A DNA stretch of 64,000 bases from the NCBI RefSeq assembly GCF_001701025.1, contig NZ_CP016793.1:1-64000 (forward strand). The letters run 5' to 3'. This DNA comes from Lentzea guizhouensis (GTDB taxonomy: Bacteria > Actinomycetota > Actinomycetes > Mycobacteriales > Pseudonocardiaceae). Below, piece by piece: positions 52,770 through 61,984 of the stretch; the first letter of the stretch is position 1; each line of letters opens with the position of its first letter. The position numbers and the translations under genes are program-made. The notes under the pieces were generated by a model. The model ran no database searches. It was not told the origin of the DNA and saw nothing but the letters and a program-made list of their open reading frames with translations.

Positions 52770-53159
52770 GGCCGGGTGCGGGCGCCGGAGCGGACGGTGT
52801 CGTTGTCGCTGCCGGGTGCTCCCGTGGTGGTGCGGGCTGATGACGGGAAGGTGCGGCAGGTGCTGACGAACCTGCTGGACAACGCGTTGACGCACACGCC
52901 GTCGGGGTCGCCTCTCGAGGTGCGGCTGTCTGATTTTGGTTTCGAGGTGGCTGATCACGGGCCGGGACTGGCTGCTGACCAGGCCGCGCGGGTGTTCGAG
53001 CGGTTCTACCGGGCCGACTCGGCGCGCGGGCGGGACAGCGGCAGGACCGGGCTGGGCCTCGCGATTGTGGCGGCGCTGGTGGCGGCGCACGGGTGGCGGG
53101 TGGAGGTGGACACCGCGCCGGGTGAGGGCGCGGTGTTCCGGGTGCTGCTCACGCCCTGA
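52770..53159 (+). pseudogene. Histidine kinase ATPase-domain fragment
   Basis: From about 52770 the plus strand encodes VRAPERTVSLSLPGAPVVVR, GKVRQVLTNLLDNALTHTPSG (N-box), VADHGPGLAADQAARVFERFYR and RTGLGLAIVAALVAAHGW with the G2 box: the C-terminal catalytic half of an OmpR-type sensor kinase. There is no membrane, HAMP or HisKA part and no start. The 5' boundary sits after a different open frame (GTG 52570; TAAQPQVDVAQNNLNTAYPN), whose identity I do not recognise. It is probably the residue of a deletion or insertion. It ends 11 bases inside the convergent DUF1479 gene. Confidence 0.7.
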
Positions 53160-54315
53160 CCCAGTCGCGTTCGTAGTGCTCGGCGGGGAAGTCGCTCGGG
53201 CTGGACCGGGTCTGCTTCGCGTGCTCGATCTCTTCGGCGTACCGCTCGTTGCGCGGGCACATGGGGGCGGCGGGGATGTACATGACGTTGCCCCAGCCCT
53301 GCTGGTCCTCGACCGGCGCGACGCTGTGGATCATGTCGCAGTGCCACCAGACGGAGTCGCCGGCCTGGACGTCGGGGATGCCGCTGACGGCTTCGAGCAG
53401 CAGCGGGTGCCACTTCTCGCTGACCGGGAAGACCTGGTTGACGGTCACGCCGCACATGTCGTCCTCGGGGACGTCGTCGAGCAGCGGGCGCAGCATCAGG
53501 TACGCCATCGCGCCGGGGATGGGGACGGTGTGCAGGACGCCTTGGTCGTGGCGCATGTCGGACAGGGCGGTCCAGCCCTGGAAGGTGCGGAAGACCGAGC
53601 ACATCGTGGTGCCGGGGTACTGCGGGCCGGTGGTGCGGTGGGCGGCGTCCCACGGGTCGTACTGCTCAACGGTGCCGTTGAACAGGTGCCGGAACGCCTG
53701 CTGGTATTCGCTCGTCATCCACAGGTCGAGGGTGCCGGGGTCGAGGTGGGTGCCGAGGCCGCCGGAGTCGGTGCCGGGCGGGCGGCGGCGGATGCGGTCC
53801 GGGTAGCCGACGTCGCTGTCGGGGTCGAACCAGCCGTCGTGCTTCCAGAGGCTGTTCAGGAACCGTTGCACGCGGGCCATGCGCGGGCTCTCGCGAGCTT
53901 CGAGCTGGGCGGGCGACCAATATATTGGATATATCTCGGGCTTGGAGCCGACGCTGCCGAAGAAGTCGTCGCCGGGGCCGCGGTACTGCTCGAAGAAGCC
54001 GTTGCTCTCGACGTAGTCGACGATCGACCGGTCCCAGGCGAGAGCTTGCTCGCGCGGGAAGTGGCCGCGGATGACGACGCAACCCCGCCGCTTGACGGCG
54101 TCAACACTTGATTCGAGCTCGTCGTAGTTGACGACGGGCCATACATCTTTACTTGACTTGATTGCGTCAACCTCGAGCTTGATGTGCTGCTCGACGACGG
54201 CGAACACCTCCTCGACGGTGCGGCCGGACGCCTCGATCTGAGCTCGGATCGCTGCTTTGACCTCGCGCACAGCTCCTGGCAGGTCCTCCGGTGTGGTCTC
54301 CCAGCTCGGCAGCAT
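53149..54315 (-). CDS. DUF1479 protein, YbiU-like putative Fe/2-oxoglutarate oxygenase
   Basis: 388-aa soluble protein of the DUF1479/YbiU family: RRGCVVIRGHFPREQALAW, GSKPEIYPIYWSPAQLEAR and TFQGWTALSDM are typical. THLDPGTLDLW and WWHCDMIHSV supply histidine/aspartate residues in the order of a 2-oxoglutarate-dependent dioxygenase facial triad. The substrate is unknown. Two stretches use unusually AT-rich codons: 53917-53935 (ATA TAT CCA ATA TAT) and about 54140-54170 (GCA ATC AAG TCA AGT AAA). It is divergent from a ROK regulator with a palindromic operator between. Start ATG 54315 has AGAAAGGAG upstream. Confidence 0.8.
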   Translation of the reverse strand: MLPSWETTPEDLPGAVREVKAAIRAQIEASGRTVEEVFAVVEQHIKLEVDAIKSSKDVWPVVNYDELESSVDAVKRRGCVVIRGHFPREQALAWDRSIVDYVESNGFFEQYRGPGDDFFGSVGSKPEIYPIYWSPAQLEARESPRMARVQRFLNSLWKHDGWFDPDSDVGYPDRIRRRPPGTDSGGLGTHLDPGTLDLWMTSEYQQAFRHLFNGTVEQYDPWDAAHRTTGPQYPGTTMCSVFRTFQGWTALSDMRHDQGVLHTVPIPGAMAYLMLRPLLDDVPEDDMCGVTVNQVFPVSEKWHPLLLEAVSGIPDVQAGDSVWWHCDMIHSVAPVEDQQGWGNVMYIPAAPMCPRNERYAEEIEHAKQTRSSPSDFPAEHYERDWVRA

Positions 54316-54325
54316 GTGAGCTCCT

Positions 54326-54359
54326 TTCTAGTAAGACTCCCTAACTAGAAGGCTAATAT
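54326..54359. promoter_or_regulatory. ROK operator and -10 box in divergent promoter
   Basis: TTCTAGT (54326-54332) and ACTAGAA (54344-54350) form a perfect 7-bp inverted repeat with an 11-base spacer. TAATAT (54354-54359), a near-consensus -10 box, follows nine bases before the GTG of the ROK gene, so its transcript would be almost leaderless. A protein on the dyad would cover the -35 region of the ROK promoter and the leader of the DUF1479 gene. Confidence 0.6.
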
Positions 54360-54368
54360 GCTGGTGGG

Positions 54369-55454
54369 GTGACTGCCAAGCCCTCTGTCGAGCTGTTGCG
54401 CTCGATCTCGGACGAGCACGTGCTGCGCTCGTTGCTGGCCGAGCGGAAGCTCACGAGGGCCGAGCTCGCGGTGCTGACGGGGTTGTCGAAGCCGACGGTC
54501 AGCGACAGCGTGCGGCGGCTGACCGAGAACGGGCTGGTGGCCGACACCGGCGAGCGCACGCCGGGCGGGCGCGGCAAGGGGCGGGTCGGGTCGTTCTACG
54601 CGCTCGCCGAGGACGTCGGCAGCGCGCTGGTCGTCGACATCGGCGCCGGCGGGGTCGTGGCCGAGCTGGTCAACGTGTACGGCGACGTCGTGGCGCGGGA
54701 GCTCGTGGAGATCGAGTCGCCGGCGGACGTGCCGGCGGCGTTGCCGGTGGCTGCCGCCGCCGTCGCCGACCCGGCGCTGGGCGGGCACGTGCGGCTGGCC
54801 GTGGTGAGCGCGGCCGATCCCGTCGACCGGCACACCGGGCGGCTCGTGCAGCTGCCGGACTCGCCGTTCCTGACCGGTGAGCTGGACCCGGTGCGGGTGC
54901 TGAGGCCGTTCGTGCGCGGGCCGGTGGTCGTCGACAACGACGTGAACTGGGCGGCGCGGGCCGAGCAGGCGTCCGGCGACTACCTGTACCTCTACCTCGG
55001 CGAGGGCCTCGGCGGGGCGCTGGTGAACGACGGCGAGGTGCGGCGAGGGTTCTCCGGGCTCGCGGGCGAGCTCGCGCACGTCCACACGATCGGGCCGGAC
55101 GGTCGCGCGGTGCCGTTCATCGAGGTCTTCGGCCTGCTCGGGCTGCGCAAGCCGCGCACGACCGCGATCGACGTCGACCGGTTGCTGGCGGCGGACAACC
55201 ACGCGCTGGCGTGGATCGCGGACGCGGTGATCGGGGTCGCGACGACGTTGATCTCCGTGCTCGACCCGGAGCTGATCGTGCTGGGCGGATCGTGGGGCGG
55301 GCGGCTGACGCCGTTGTTCGAGGCGGCCGCTCTGGTGATGCCGAGGCGGGTGCCGTTCGTCGCGGCGAAGGTCGCCGACGCCCCGATCACCGGCGCCCGG
55401 ACCGATGCGGTGGACCGACTGCAAACGGCCGTGATCGCAGCGTCACGTGGTTAG
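54369..55454 (+). CDS. ROK family transcriptional regulator
   Basis: 361-aa regulator: N-terminal winged helix (LLRSISDEHVLRSLLAERKL, TRAELAVLTGLSKPTVSDSV) followed by a ROK sugar-kinase-like domain (ALVVDIGAGGVVAELVN, VVVDNDVNWAARAEQ, YLYLGEGLGGALVNDGEV). The kinase ATP-site is degenerate, as in regulator members. GTG at 54369 has no ribosome-binding site but a TAATAT box just upstream. It very probably represses the divergent DUF1479 gene. Confidence 0.87.
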   Translation: MTAKPSVELLRSISDEHVLRSLLAERKLTRAELAVLTGLSKPTVSDSVRRLTENGLVADTGERTPGGRGKGRVGSFYALAEDVGSALVVDIGAGGVVAELVNVYGDVVARELVEIESPADVPAALPVAAAAVADPALGGHVRLAVVSAADPVDRHTGRLVQLPDSPFLTGELDPVRVLRPFVRGPVVVDNDVNWAARAEQASGDYLYLYLGEGLGGALVNDGEVRRGFSGLAGELAHVHTIGPDGRAVPFIEVFGLLGLRKPRTTAIDVDRLLAADNHALAWIADAVIGVATTLISVLDPELIVLGGSWGGRLTPLFEAAALVMPRRVPFVAAKVADAPITGARTDAVDRLQTAVIAASRG

Positions 55455-55556
55455 CGTCACGGCAGAGCCATTCGGACGAATTTGAGCTCTCCGGGGTAAC
55501 TCCGGCTCGGGCGCCGAACGATAGCCAGGCGTCCCCCGCTGCCGAAAGTGGTGCCC

Positions 55557-56219
55557 ATGGAGCCGGACCTCGACGGCCTGCTTGAGATCGCCGTTGACGC
55601 CCTTGACGAACACGAACGCGGTCAGGTGCTGGCCTGGCTGGCGGGCGCCGTCATCGGGTCAGGGCACACCGAACGACTGGCCCGCGGCGCGCGTGACGTC
55701 GTGCTGCTGCTGCCCGACCGCCTCGTGGTCGTGCGGCCCGACCCGTTCCAGTCGTGGTCGTACCCGCGCGAACTCGTGGTGAGCGCGCTGTTCGCGGCCG
55801 ACCACGCCCAGTTCGAGGTCGCCGACGAGCACGTCAAGGTCGACTGGGAGTTCTGGATCGACAAACGGCTCACCGAGTCGAGCCCGTTCATCAAGGCCGT
55901 CGAGGCGTGGCTGGTGCAGGAGAAGCAACCGGGCAAGGGCGGCCTCGCGCTCGGTCTGCTGATCATGACCCTGATCATCGGCGGCCTGTACTTCGCAGGC
56001 GGCGGCTCCGGTCCGTCCGACGGGCCGCTCAACGCACGGTCGACGTGCAGCGAGTTCCTGTTCGCCGGCGCCGACGAACAGCTCGCGATCCTCACGAAGC
56101 TGTTCAAGGACGCGGGCAAGGAGGACGAGGCGAAGAACCCCACCGCCCTGCGCGAGTCAGGGGCCCGGTGCGAGCAGAACGGCACGGCCACGCTGGACAC
56201 GTTGGTCGGCAACCGCTGA
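55557..56219 (+). CDS. Membrane-anchored protein of unknown function
   Basis: 220 aa. The cytoplasmic N-terminal part (LLEIAVDALDEHERGQVLAW, DVVLLLPDRLVVVRPDPFQSW) resembles a small PH-like/beta domain. A single membrane helix (GGLALGLLIMTLIIGGLYFAG, about residues 128-148) is followed by an exported domain with two cysteines (STCSEFLFAGADEQLAIL, GARCEQNGTATLDTLVG), a spacing like HdeA-type small domains. I do not recognise the whole. ATG at 55557 is preferred over GTG at 55548/55551. There is no obvious operon partner; the ROK gene is 102 bases upstream. Confidence 0.65.
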   Translation: MEPDLDGLLEIAVDALDEHERGQVLAWLAGAVIGSGHTERLARGARDVVLLLPDRLVVVRPDPFQSWSYPRELVVSALFAADHAQFEVADEHVKVDWEFWIDKRLTESSPFIKAVEAWLVQEKQPGKGGLALGLLIMTLIIGGLYFAGGGSGPSDGPLNARSTCSEFLFAGADEQLAILTKLFKDAGKEDEAKNPTALRESGARCEQNGTATLDTLVGNR

Positions 56220-56375
56220 CCTGGCTTCACGCCTGCGAGACCCTCTAACACCAGCTAGATGGTCACGGCAGCTGACGTGCGGTGCATTGCATCCGGCTAC
56301 GACGTGGACCCGGCGCGCTCGACGTCGTTGCGCGCCGAGACGTACGTGAAACCGAGGTCGAGTCCGTCCGGCACA

Positions 56376-56801
56376 TCACGACCCGGTTGAGCGCCTACCG
56401 CCCCTGGCGAACTGATATATCGCGCTGCTCGCGGCGGCGGCCAGCAGCACACCGCCGGCGATGAAGCCGTTGGTGCCCAGCGAGCCGCGCACCTCCGCGA
56501 ACTCCTCCTGGCTCAGATACGCCATGCCCTGCCCGGTGGGCCGGTCCCACCACAGGTACACCAGCAGGCCCGCCGAGGCCACGAGCACCACGACATCACG
56601 CCGCCACACGGCCACCAGCACGGCAATGATCACCACGGCGTACAGCTCGTAGGGGGTGTTGACCCTCATCGTGTCGAGCACGGTCAGCAACCAGCCGGGC
56701 TCCTGCCCGAACGGCACCGCGACCGGCTCGGCGAACCGGTCGGCCAGTCCGGTGGCGACCGCGAGGACCGCGGCCACCACCGCGACGACCCGGCTCGTCA
56801 C
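56376..56801 (-). CDS. Small integral membrane protein
   Basis: 141 aa with four hydrophobic segments (VVAVVAAVLAVATGLAD, YAVVIIAVLVAVW, VVLVASAGLLVYLWW and FIAGGVLLAAAASSAIY). GTG at 56801 overlaps the stop of the arabinofuranosyltransferase-like gene (GTGA), so it is coupled to it and may be an accessory subunit. The C-terminal AIYQFARG is encoded with ATA TAT in the palindrome GATATATC (56414-56421), unlike the ATC TAC normal here. The 56220-56375 stretch beyond holds nothing recognisable. Confidence 0.65.
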   Translation of the reverse strand: MTSRVVAVVAAVLAVATGLADRFAEPVAVPFGQEPGWLLTVLDTMRVNTPYELYAVVIIAVLVAVWRRDVVVLVASAGLLVYLWWDRPTGQGMAYLSQEEFAEVRGSLGTNGFIAGGVLLAAAASSAIYQFARGGRRSTGS

Positions 56802-58453
56802 CTCGGCCGGTGCGGAAGCTCGCCCGGCCGTGGCGCGTTGTGCGTCAACTGAGGCAACAAGGCGCGGTACTCCTCGAACGTCTTCCCGCAACCGATGCCA
56901 AGCGACTGCGCGTACGCCGGACACGTGCCGTCAGGCTGCTGTGTGAGGTGCGAGGCCAACGCGAGCATGCCCAGTGAGTCGTCCGAACGCGGCATGTACC
57001 GGTCACCGATCGACGACCCGACCATCGCGATCAGCACGCACATCCCCGCCAGCGCGGCGATCCGCAGCGACCGCGCACCGAGCCACGGCCGCAGCTTCGG
57101 CACGCCCTCCAGTCGTTCCATGCCGAAGTACAGCGCGAAACCGCACAGCAGCAACATGCTGTAGAGCAGTTCGGCACTGCTGCGCGGGTAGAGCTGCACG
57201 GCGTCACGCTCGTACATCGTCGAGGCGTAGTAGAACCGGATCAGCCACGCGCCGGCGAACAGGCTCGTCAGCAGGATGACCGCGGTCCGGTTGCGCCCCA
57301 CCACGATCGCGGCCGCGACACCGACCAGCGCGATGACCGTGAACACGCCCACACCGCCCAGCTCACCCGGCGGCGGCCACACTCCCGGCAGCGCACCCGG
57401 CATGTCGCCGCGCGTCATCGCGATGTAGGTGGGTTCGGCGTAGACGTCGAAGTAGAAGTAGCGGTCGACCATTCCGCCCGACGCGGACACGATGGTGGAC
57501 AGGTGGATCCACGACACCGCCACGAACGTGACCGTCGTGACCGCCACCAACGTCAAGCCGCGCCACAGACCCGTGCGCCACGGGAACACCACAAGGGCCG
57601 CAACGACAACACCGGGTGCCGACCACACGAACCAGCCGGAGTAGACCAGGAACACCACACCGATGACGGCACCGGCCCCGATGCCCCGCGCCACGATCCC
57701 GCGGTACGTCAGGTGGTCCGCCTTGCGCAGGCGTTGCAACAGGAACAGCACCACCGGCACGAACACGACGAGCATCAGGTTCGCGTAGACCTTGTACGGC
57801 TCGATGAGCACCATGCTCGGCACCACGCCCAGCACCAGCGCCCACATCGGCCGCAGCACCAGCCGCCACGACAGGTACGCGGCCGGGCCGAACACCGCGG
57901 TGCCCAGGATCTGCATGACCTTCAACGAGGCCTCTGGCGTGCTGCCGGAAAGCTCGCTGTACCACGCCATCGCGTGGATGAACCCCGGCGGGTAGCTCCA
58001 CGGCATCTCACCGGTCTGGACGAGCGACCGCGCCCACTCCGTCACCACGCCCGCGTCGCCATAGCTCGCGAACAGCCCGTACGTGGTGCCACGCAACGCC
58101 ACCACCACCGCGCCCGCCACGAGCGCGCTGAACAACCCCGCCGCCGCGGCGGCCGCGAACCGTTCGACCACGTGGGCGTACCGCGTCCGTGCGGCGATCA
58201 CCACCACGACCAGCACGGCCAGTGCGATCAGCGCGAACCGCAGCTGCAGGCCCGCGAGACCGCTGACCTGGCCCACCCGGTCCAGCGGGTCGACCTCCAC
58301 CCCGCGCGCCCACAGCACCAGCAAGGCCGCCGCTCCGAGCGAGATCCCCACCTCGCCGGCGATCAGCAGCCATCTTCGCCGTTTCCGCGGCCAGACCGGG
58401 TCGACGACCACCAGATCGCGCAGCCCGGACGGGGCCAGTTCCACAGACAGCAT
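56798..58453 (-). CDS. Arabinofuranosyltransferase-like membrane glycosyltransferase
   Basis: About 551-aa polytopic membrane protein (12 or so helices). The first large loop has the acidic GDAGVVTEWARSLVQTGEMP and WSYPPGFIHAMAWYSELSG, matching the catalytic region of GT-C arabinofuranosyltransferases of the AftA type, which use decaprenyl-phosphoarabinose to prime arabinan on galactan. FYYASTMYERDAVQLYPR near the C-terminus fits the same family. This supports an arabinogalactan-containing wall. The start is ATG 58453 or TTG 58459, which shares the upstream GAGGAAG. It is cotranscribed with the small membrane protein. Assignment to AftA itself is uncertain. Confidence 0.75.
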   Translation of the reverse strand: MLSVELAPSGLRDLVVVDPVWPRKRRRWLLIAGEVGISLGAAALLVLWARGVEVDPLDRVGQVSGLAGLQLRFALIALAVLVVVVIAARTRYAHVVERFAAAAAAGLFSALVAGAVVVALRGTTYGLFASYGDAGVVTEWARSLVQTGEMPWSYPPGFIHAMAWYSELSGSTPEASLKVMQILGTAVFGPAAYLSWRLVLRPMWALVLGVVPSMVLIEPYKVYANLMLVVFVPVVLFLLQRLRKADHLTYRGIVARGIGAGAVIGVVFLVYSGWFVWSAPGVVVAALVVFPWRTGLWRGLTLVAVTTVTFVAVSWIHLSTIVSASGGMVDRYFYFDVYAEPTYIAMTRGDMPGALPGVWPPPGELGGVGVFTVIALVGVAAAIVVGRNRTAVILLTSLFAGAWLIRFYYASTMYERDAVQLYPRSSAELLYSMLLLCGFALYFGMERLEGVPKLRPWLGARSLRIAALAGMCVLIAMVGSSIGDRYMPRSDDSLGMLALASHLTQQPDGTCPAYAQSLGIGCGKTFEEYRALLPQLTHNAPRPGELPHRPR

Positions 58454-58686
58454 CCCCAAGTCACTTCCTCGCCTGAACGCTCAACAGCGCTTCACCAGCA
58501 GGAAGAGGACGGGCGACCCCCGGAGACAGACCGTGTCCGCAGACCGGAGCTCCCCAGCTCCTCGACACGATCAGGTGGTCCCACAATCCCCCAAGGCGTC
58601 GAGAGTAGCCGCCTGTGCCACACCTGTGCGCGCGGGCCGGCTAATCCGTTCGCGCTCACGCCGGGCCGGCCGCAGACTCTCCCGGT

Positions 58687-61600
58687 GTGACCACCACCGC
58701 CGCTGACCTGCTCACCGCGATCGACCCGCTGCCCGCACCCGCGCGGCAACGCCACATCGCCACCACCGCACGCGCGCTCGCCGGCACGCCGGAGCTCGAC
58801 GCGGTGCTGGCCGACCTGGCCGGGCGTGCCGTGTTCGAGCGGCGGCTCGCGGTGCAGATGGCGGCGATCGCGGAGCACCGCGACCACGTGCGGCGCGAGC
58901 TCGGCGCGCGGGAGACGTCCGTGCTGTGGAGTGCTCTGCGCGCGGCGGTGCGGCTGGGGCTGCCGGCCGAGGCGTTCCTGGAACGGTTGCCGGACATGGC
59001 TGTCGCGACACGCCGGCGGCTCTACCAGCTGGTGCGCGGGCAGCAGGCGACGGAGCTCGCGGACGCGCTGCTGCCGTTCGTGCGGGAGCGGTACGGCGAC
59101 GACGAGGCCGCGGGGCTGCTGTCGGTGTGCTCGGCGCCGCCGTTGCGGGAGCTGGAGCACGCGGCCGCGAACTGGTCGGCGATCGGCAAGCGGCACCCGG
59201 CGGCGTTGCTGGACCTGGTCGAGGCGGAGCTCGACGCCGCGCCGACGCAGGAGTGGAAGACCATCTGGTCGTGGCGCGCGGACGGCGTGCGCAGCGCGTC
59301 GGCGCACCTGCCGGAACGGGTGCTGGACCTGTTCGAACGGGTGCTGCCGCACGTGTGGTCGGTGCACGTGCCGCCGTGGCTGGCGCGGGTCGCACCGGAG
59401 CGGGTGGCGCGGATCCTGGCGCAGGGCAAGGCACACCAGCCGGACAGCCGGGCGTTCTGGAGCCGGCTCGGCGGTGTCGACGAGGCGGCGCTGGTCGCGG
59501 TGGCGCGCAGGCTCACCACCGCGCGGCTGCGGCACTTCCTGCACTCGCTGCCACCGTCGCGCCGGGCCGCCGTCTACCGCGGAGCCACCGGCGAACAGCC
59601 GGACGTGCCGATCGAGGTCCTCGACGAGCTGCCCACGGCCGACCGGGCGGTGCAAGCACGGCGGCTGCTGGGTCTGCGGCGCGTCGCGGACTCCCCTTCC
59701 CAGCGGCTGGCGGTGACCGCGCGGCTGTCCTGGGACGAGGCGGGGCCGGTGTTGCTGGAGGCGACGAAGCGGGCCACGGCGGAGGAACGCGCCGAGGCGT
59801 ACCCGCTCTACCTCCGCGCGGCCGCGGCGAGCAGGGACCCCGAGGTGTTCGCGGCGGTCCTCGCCACGCTGACGCGGCTGCCGAACGAGCAGGACCCCGT
59901 GCGCGCCACGGCACTCACGGCGCTGGCGAAGGTGCCGGCGTGGCTGTTCCGCGCGTCCGAGGCGCCGTTGCTGACCAAGCTGATGCTCGACGCCACCCAA
60001 GCCCGCGACAGCTCGTACAGCACGTGGAGCGCGGTGCGGGAGCTGGCGGGCACGCTCATCCGGCAGGGCGCCGTGACCGGGGACGCACGGCTGGTGGAGG
60101 CCGGCCTCGACGGGATGGGACGGCTGGGCGAGCAGCACCGCCACGTCAGCCTGCACGGGCTGTACCGGTCGCTGCCGCGGGGTGCCGAACAGCAGGTGCT
60201 GGCGGTCCTGATGCCGCGGATCACCGCTGACGCGCGCCGTGACGAGTACTCGATGGCACTCGCGCTGGCCGTCGGACTGGGCCGGCGGGCGTGGGACCTG
60301 GCCGAGCTGCAGGACGTCATCGGACAGGCGCGGTTCGCGGCGCAGGAGACCGTTGCGCGGCGGGCGATCGGGCTGTGGCTGGCCCCGGTGAGGACGCGGG
60401 ACTCCCGCGTCGAGGCGGTGTTGTTCGACGACATCTCGGCGATCACGCTCCACGAGGTGCAGCAAGCGGTGTCGACGCGGCGCACCGACCTGCTCGACCT
60501 GGTGACCGGGCAGTCCGTGCGGGGCCGGTTCTGGGTCACCAGCGTGAGCTTCGTACCGTTCTACGACCGCTGCTTCCACCTGTGGATGCCCCGGCAGATC
60601 ACGGCGTACGCGGCTGAGCTGGAGGTGATCGCGCGGTCCGACAACGCGCTCGGCACCAGGGTGAACGCGGTTCTGCGGCTGGGCGGCGTGCCGGGTACGA
60701 CCGCGGTGTTGCGCACGTTCCTGCACGACGGGGAAGTCGCGCTGGCGGAGGCCGCGATGGGCGCGTTGGCGTGGACCGACGAGCCGGGTGACGTGCTGCC
60801 GGAACTGTTGGCGTTCGCCGATACCGACCGTGCGCGCGTTGCGGTGTATGCCGCGACCCGGTGCGCGCGTTTCACCTCGCCGTCGAAGCTTTCCGCTTTG
60901 CTCGCACCGGTGTTGCGCGGCAAGAAGGTGACGTCGCGCAAGGAGGCCGTGCGGTTGCTCGCCGAACACCAGGCGCCGGGTGCGCCGGCCGAGCTCACCG
61001 CGATCTGGCCGGACACCCACCGCGACGTCAAGCGGGCGATCGTGTCGGCGTGCCGGTGGTTCCTCGACGAGGAGACCGCCTGGGACCTGCTGTCCGCGGC
61101 GGCCGGGGGTGAGCAGGCCGTGGCGCTCTCCGTGCTGGAGCTGCCCCCGCAGTTCATCGCGGCACGGCACCGCCACCGGTACGCGGCACTGGTGCGCACC
61201 GTCGCCGTGCGCCGGGAACCCGGCATCGCCGAGCCCGCGCTGTCCCGGTTGCCGCTGTGGTCGCGGTGGGACGAAGGCGGTACGGACCTGCTCGCCGACC
61301 TCACCGCGGACCTGGCGAACACGGCGACCTGGCAGGCAGCCCTCGGCGCGTTGATCTCCAGCTGCGCCTCGGACCTGACGCCGCTGCGGTCCGTCGTGAC
61401 GCGCCTGCTGTCCACTGTGGATGCCTTCGACGCCGTACCCGACCGCGACCTGCCCGCCCGGCAACGGATCCGCAAGGTCGTCGAACTGCTCGCCGACGAC
61501 CGCACCTCCGCGGCACACCGGGCGTTCGAACGGCAGCTGGCTGCCGACCTCGCCGCGGAGATGCCACGCGAGGCGATCAAGCTCGCGGCCGGCGCCGTCG

Positions 61601-61920
61601 AGTGGCAGCACGCCGACGTCCTCGACCAGGTGCTGTTCGCGGCCTCGCTGGGCACCCGCCCGGTGCTCGCACTGGAGGTGCGCACGGCGTTGTCGCGCTG
61701 GCTGCGCCACGGCCTCGCCGGGATCGCCATCGACGACGTGCGCCGCCTGGCCACCGACGTGGTCATCCCCGCCCCGCTGGTGGCCCTCGGCTTCGCCGCG
61801 GTGGCCGGCGAGGCGGAGGGCTGGCCGGAGTTCTGGCTCGCGATCGTGCGCCAGGTCCGTGCTCACCCCGACCCCGACGTGCGTGAGGCGGCTCTCGCGG
61901 TCATGACCGCACCCGAGTAG
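58687..61920 (+). CDS. Large HEAT-like repeat protein
   Basis: 1077-aa soluble protein, almost entirely alpha-helical, rich in Arg, Ala and Leu, with repeating helical pairs such as ARLRHFLHSLPPSRRAAVY, RVNAVLRLGGVPGTTAVLRT and LAEAAMGALAWTDEPGDVLP. It looks like a solenoid of HEAT/ARM-type repeats; I see no catalytic motif, signal peptide or membrane segment. The probable role is a scaffold or binding surface. GTG at 58687 lacks a strong ribosome-binding site. It stands alone between divergent and convergent neighbours. The 58454-58686 leader region has no other gene. Confidence 0.7.
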   Translation: MTTTAADLLTAIDPLPAPARQRHIATTARALAGTPELDAVLADLAGRAVFERRLAVQMAAIAEHRDHVRRELGARETSVLWSALRAAVRLGLPAEAFLERLPDMAVATRRRLYQLVRGQQATELADALLPFVRERYGDDEAAGLLSVCSAPPLRELEHAAANWSAIGKRHPAALLDLVEAELDAAPTQEWKTIWSWRADGVRSASAHLPERVLDLFERVLPHVWSVHVPPWLARVAPERVARILAQGKAHQPDSRAFWSRLGGVDEAALVAVARRLTTARLRHFLHSLPPSRRAAVYRGATGEQPDVPIEVLDELPTADRAVQARRLLGLRRVADSPSQRLAVTARLSWDEAGPVLLEATKRATAEERAEAYPLYLRAAAASRDPEVFAAVLATLTRLPNEQDPVRATALTALAKVPAWLFRASEAPLLTKLMLDATQARDSSYSTWSAVRELAGTLIRQGAVTGDARLVEAGLDGMGRLGEQHRHVSLHGLYRSLPRGAEQQVLAVLMPRITADARRDEYSMALALAVGLGRRAWDLAELQDVIGQARFAAQETVARRAIGLWLAPVRTRDSRVEAVLFDDISAITLHEVQQAVSTRRTDLLDLVTGQSVRGRFWVTSVSFVPFYDRCFHLWMPRQITAYAAELEVIARSDNALGTRVNAVLRLGGVPGTTAVLRTFLHDGEVALAEAAMGALAWTDEPGDVLPELLAFADTDRARVAVYAATRCARFTSPSKLSALLAPVLRGKKVTSRKEAVRLLAEHQAPGAPAELTAIWPDTHRDVKRAIVSACRWFLDEETAWDLLSAAAGGEQAVALSVLELPPQFIAARHRHRYAALVRTVAVRREPGIAEPALSRLPLWSRWDEGGTDLLADLTADLANTATWQAALGALISSCASDLTPLRSVVTRLLSTVDAFDAVPDRDLPARQRIRKVVELLADDRTSAAHRAFERQLAADLAAEMPREAIKLAAGAVEWQHADVLDQVLFAASLGTRPVLALEVRTALSRWLRHGLAGIAIDDVRRLATDVVIPAPLVALGFAAVAGEAEGWPEFWLAIVRQVRAHPDPDVREAALAVMTAPE

Positions 61921-61948
61921 ACGACCGGCGTGGACCGCGGCTCCGGGT

Positions 61949-61979
61949 GGTGTGGCCGCGCCCCCGTCACGGCCACACC
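61949..61979. terminator. Bidirectional terminator
   Basis: GGTGTGGCCG (61949-61958) and CGGCCACACC (61970-61979) form a perfect 10-bp stem with an 11-base loop between the convergent stops at 61920 and 61985. Confidence 0.75.
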
Positions 61980-61984
61980 AGGCT

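Noticed and set aside
52570..52770. Short frame starting GTG 52570 (KLDPTAAQPQVDVAQNNLN)
   Set aside because: Composition is protein-like, but there is no recognised domain, no stop before it merges out of frame into the kinase fragment, and no ribosome-binding site.
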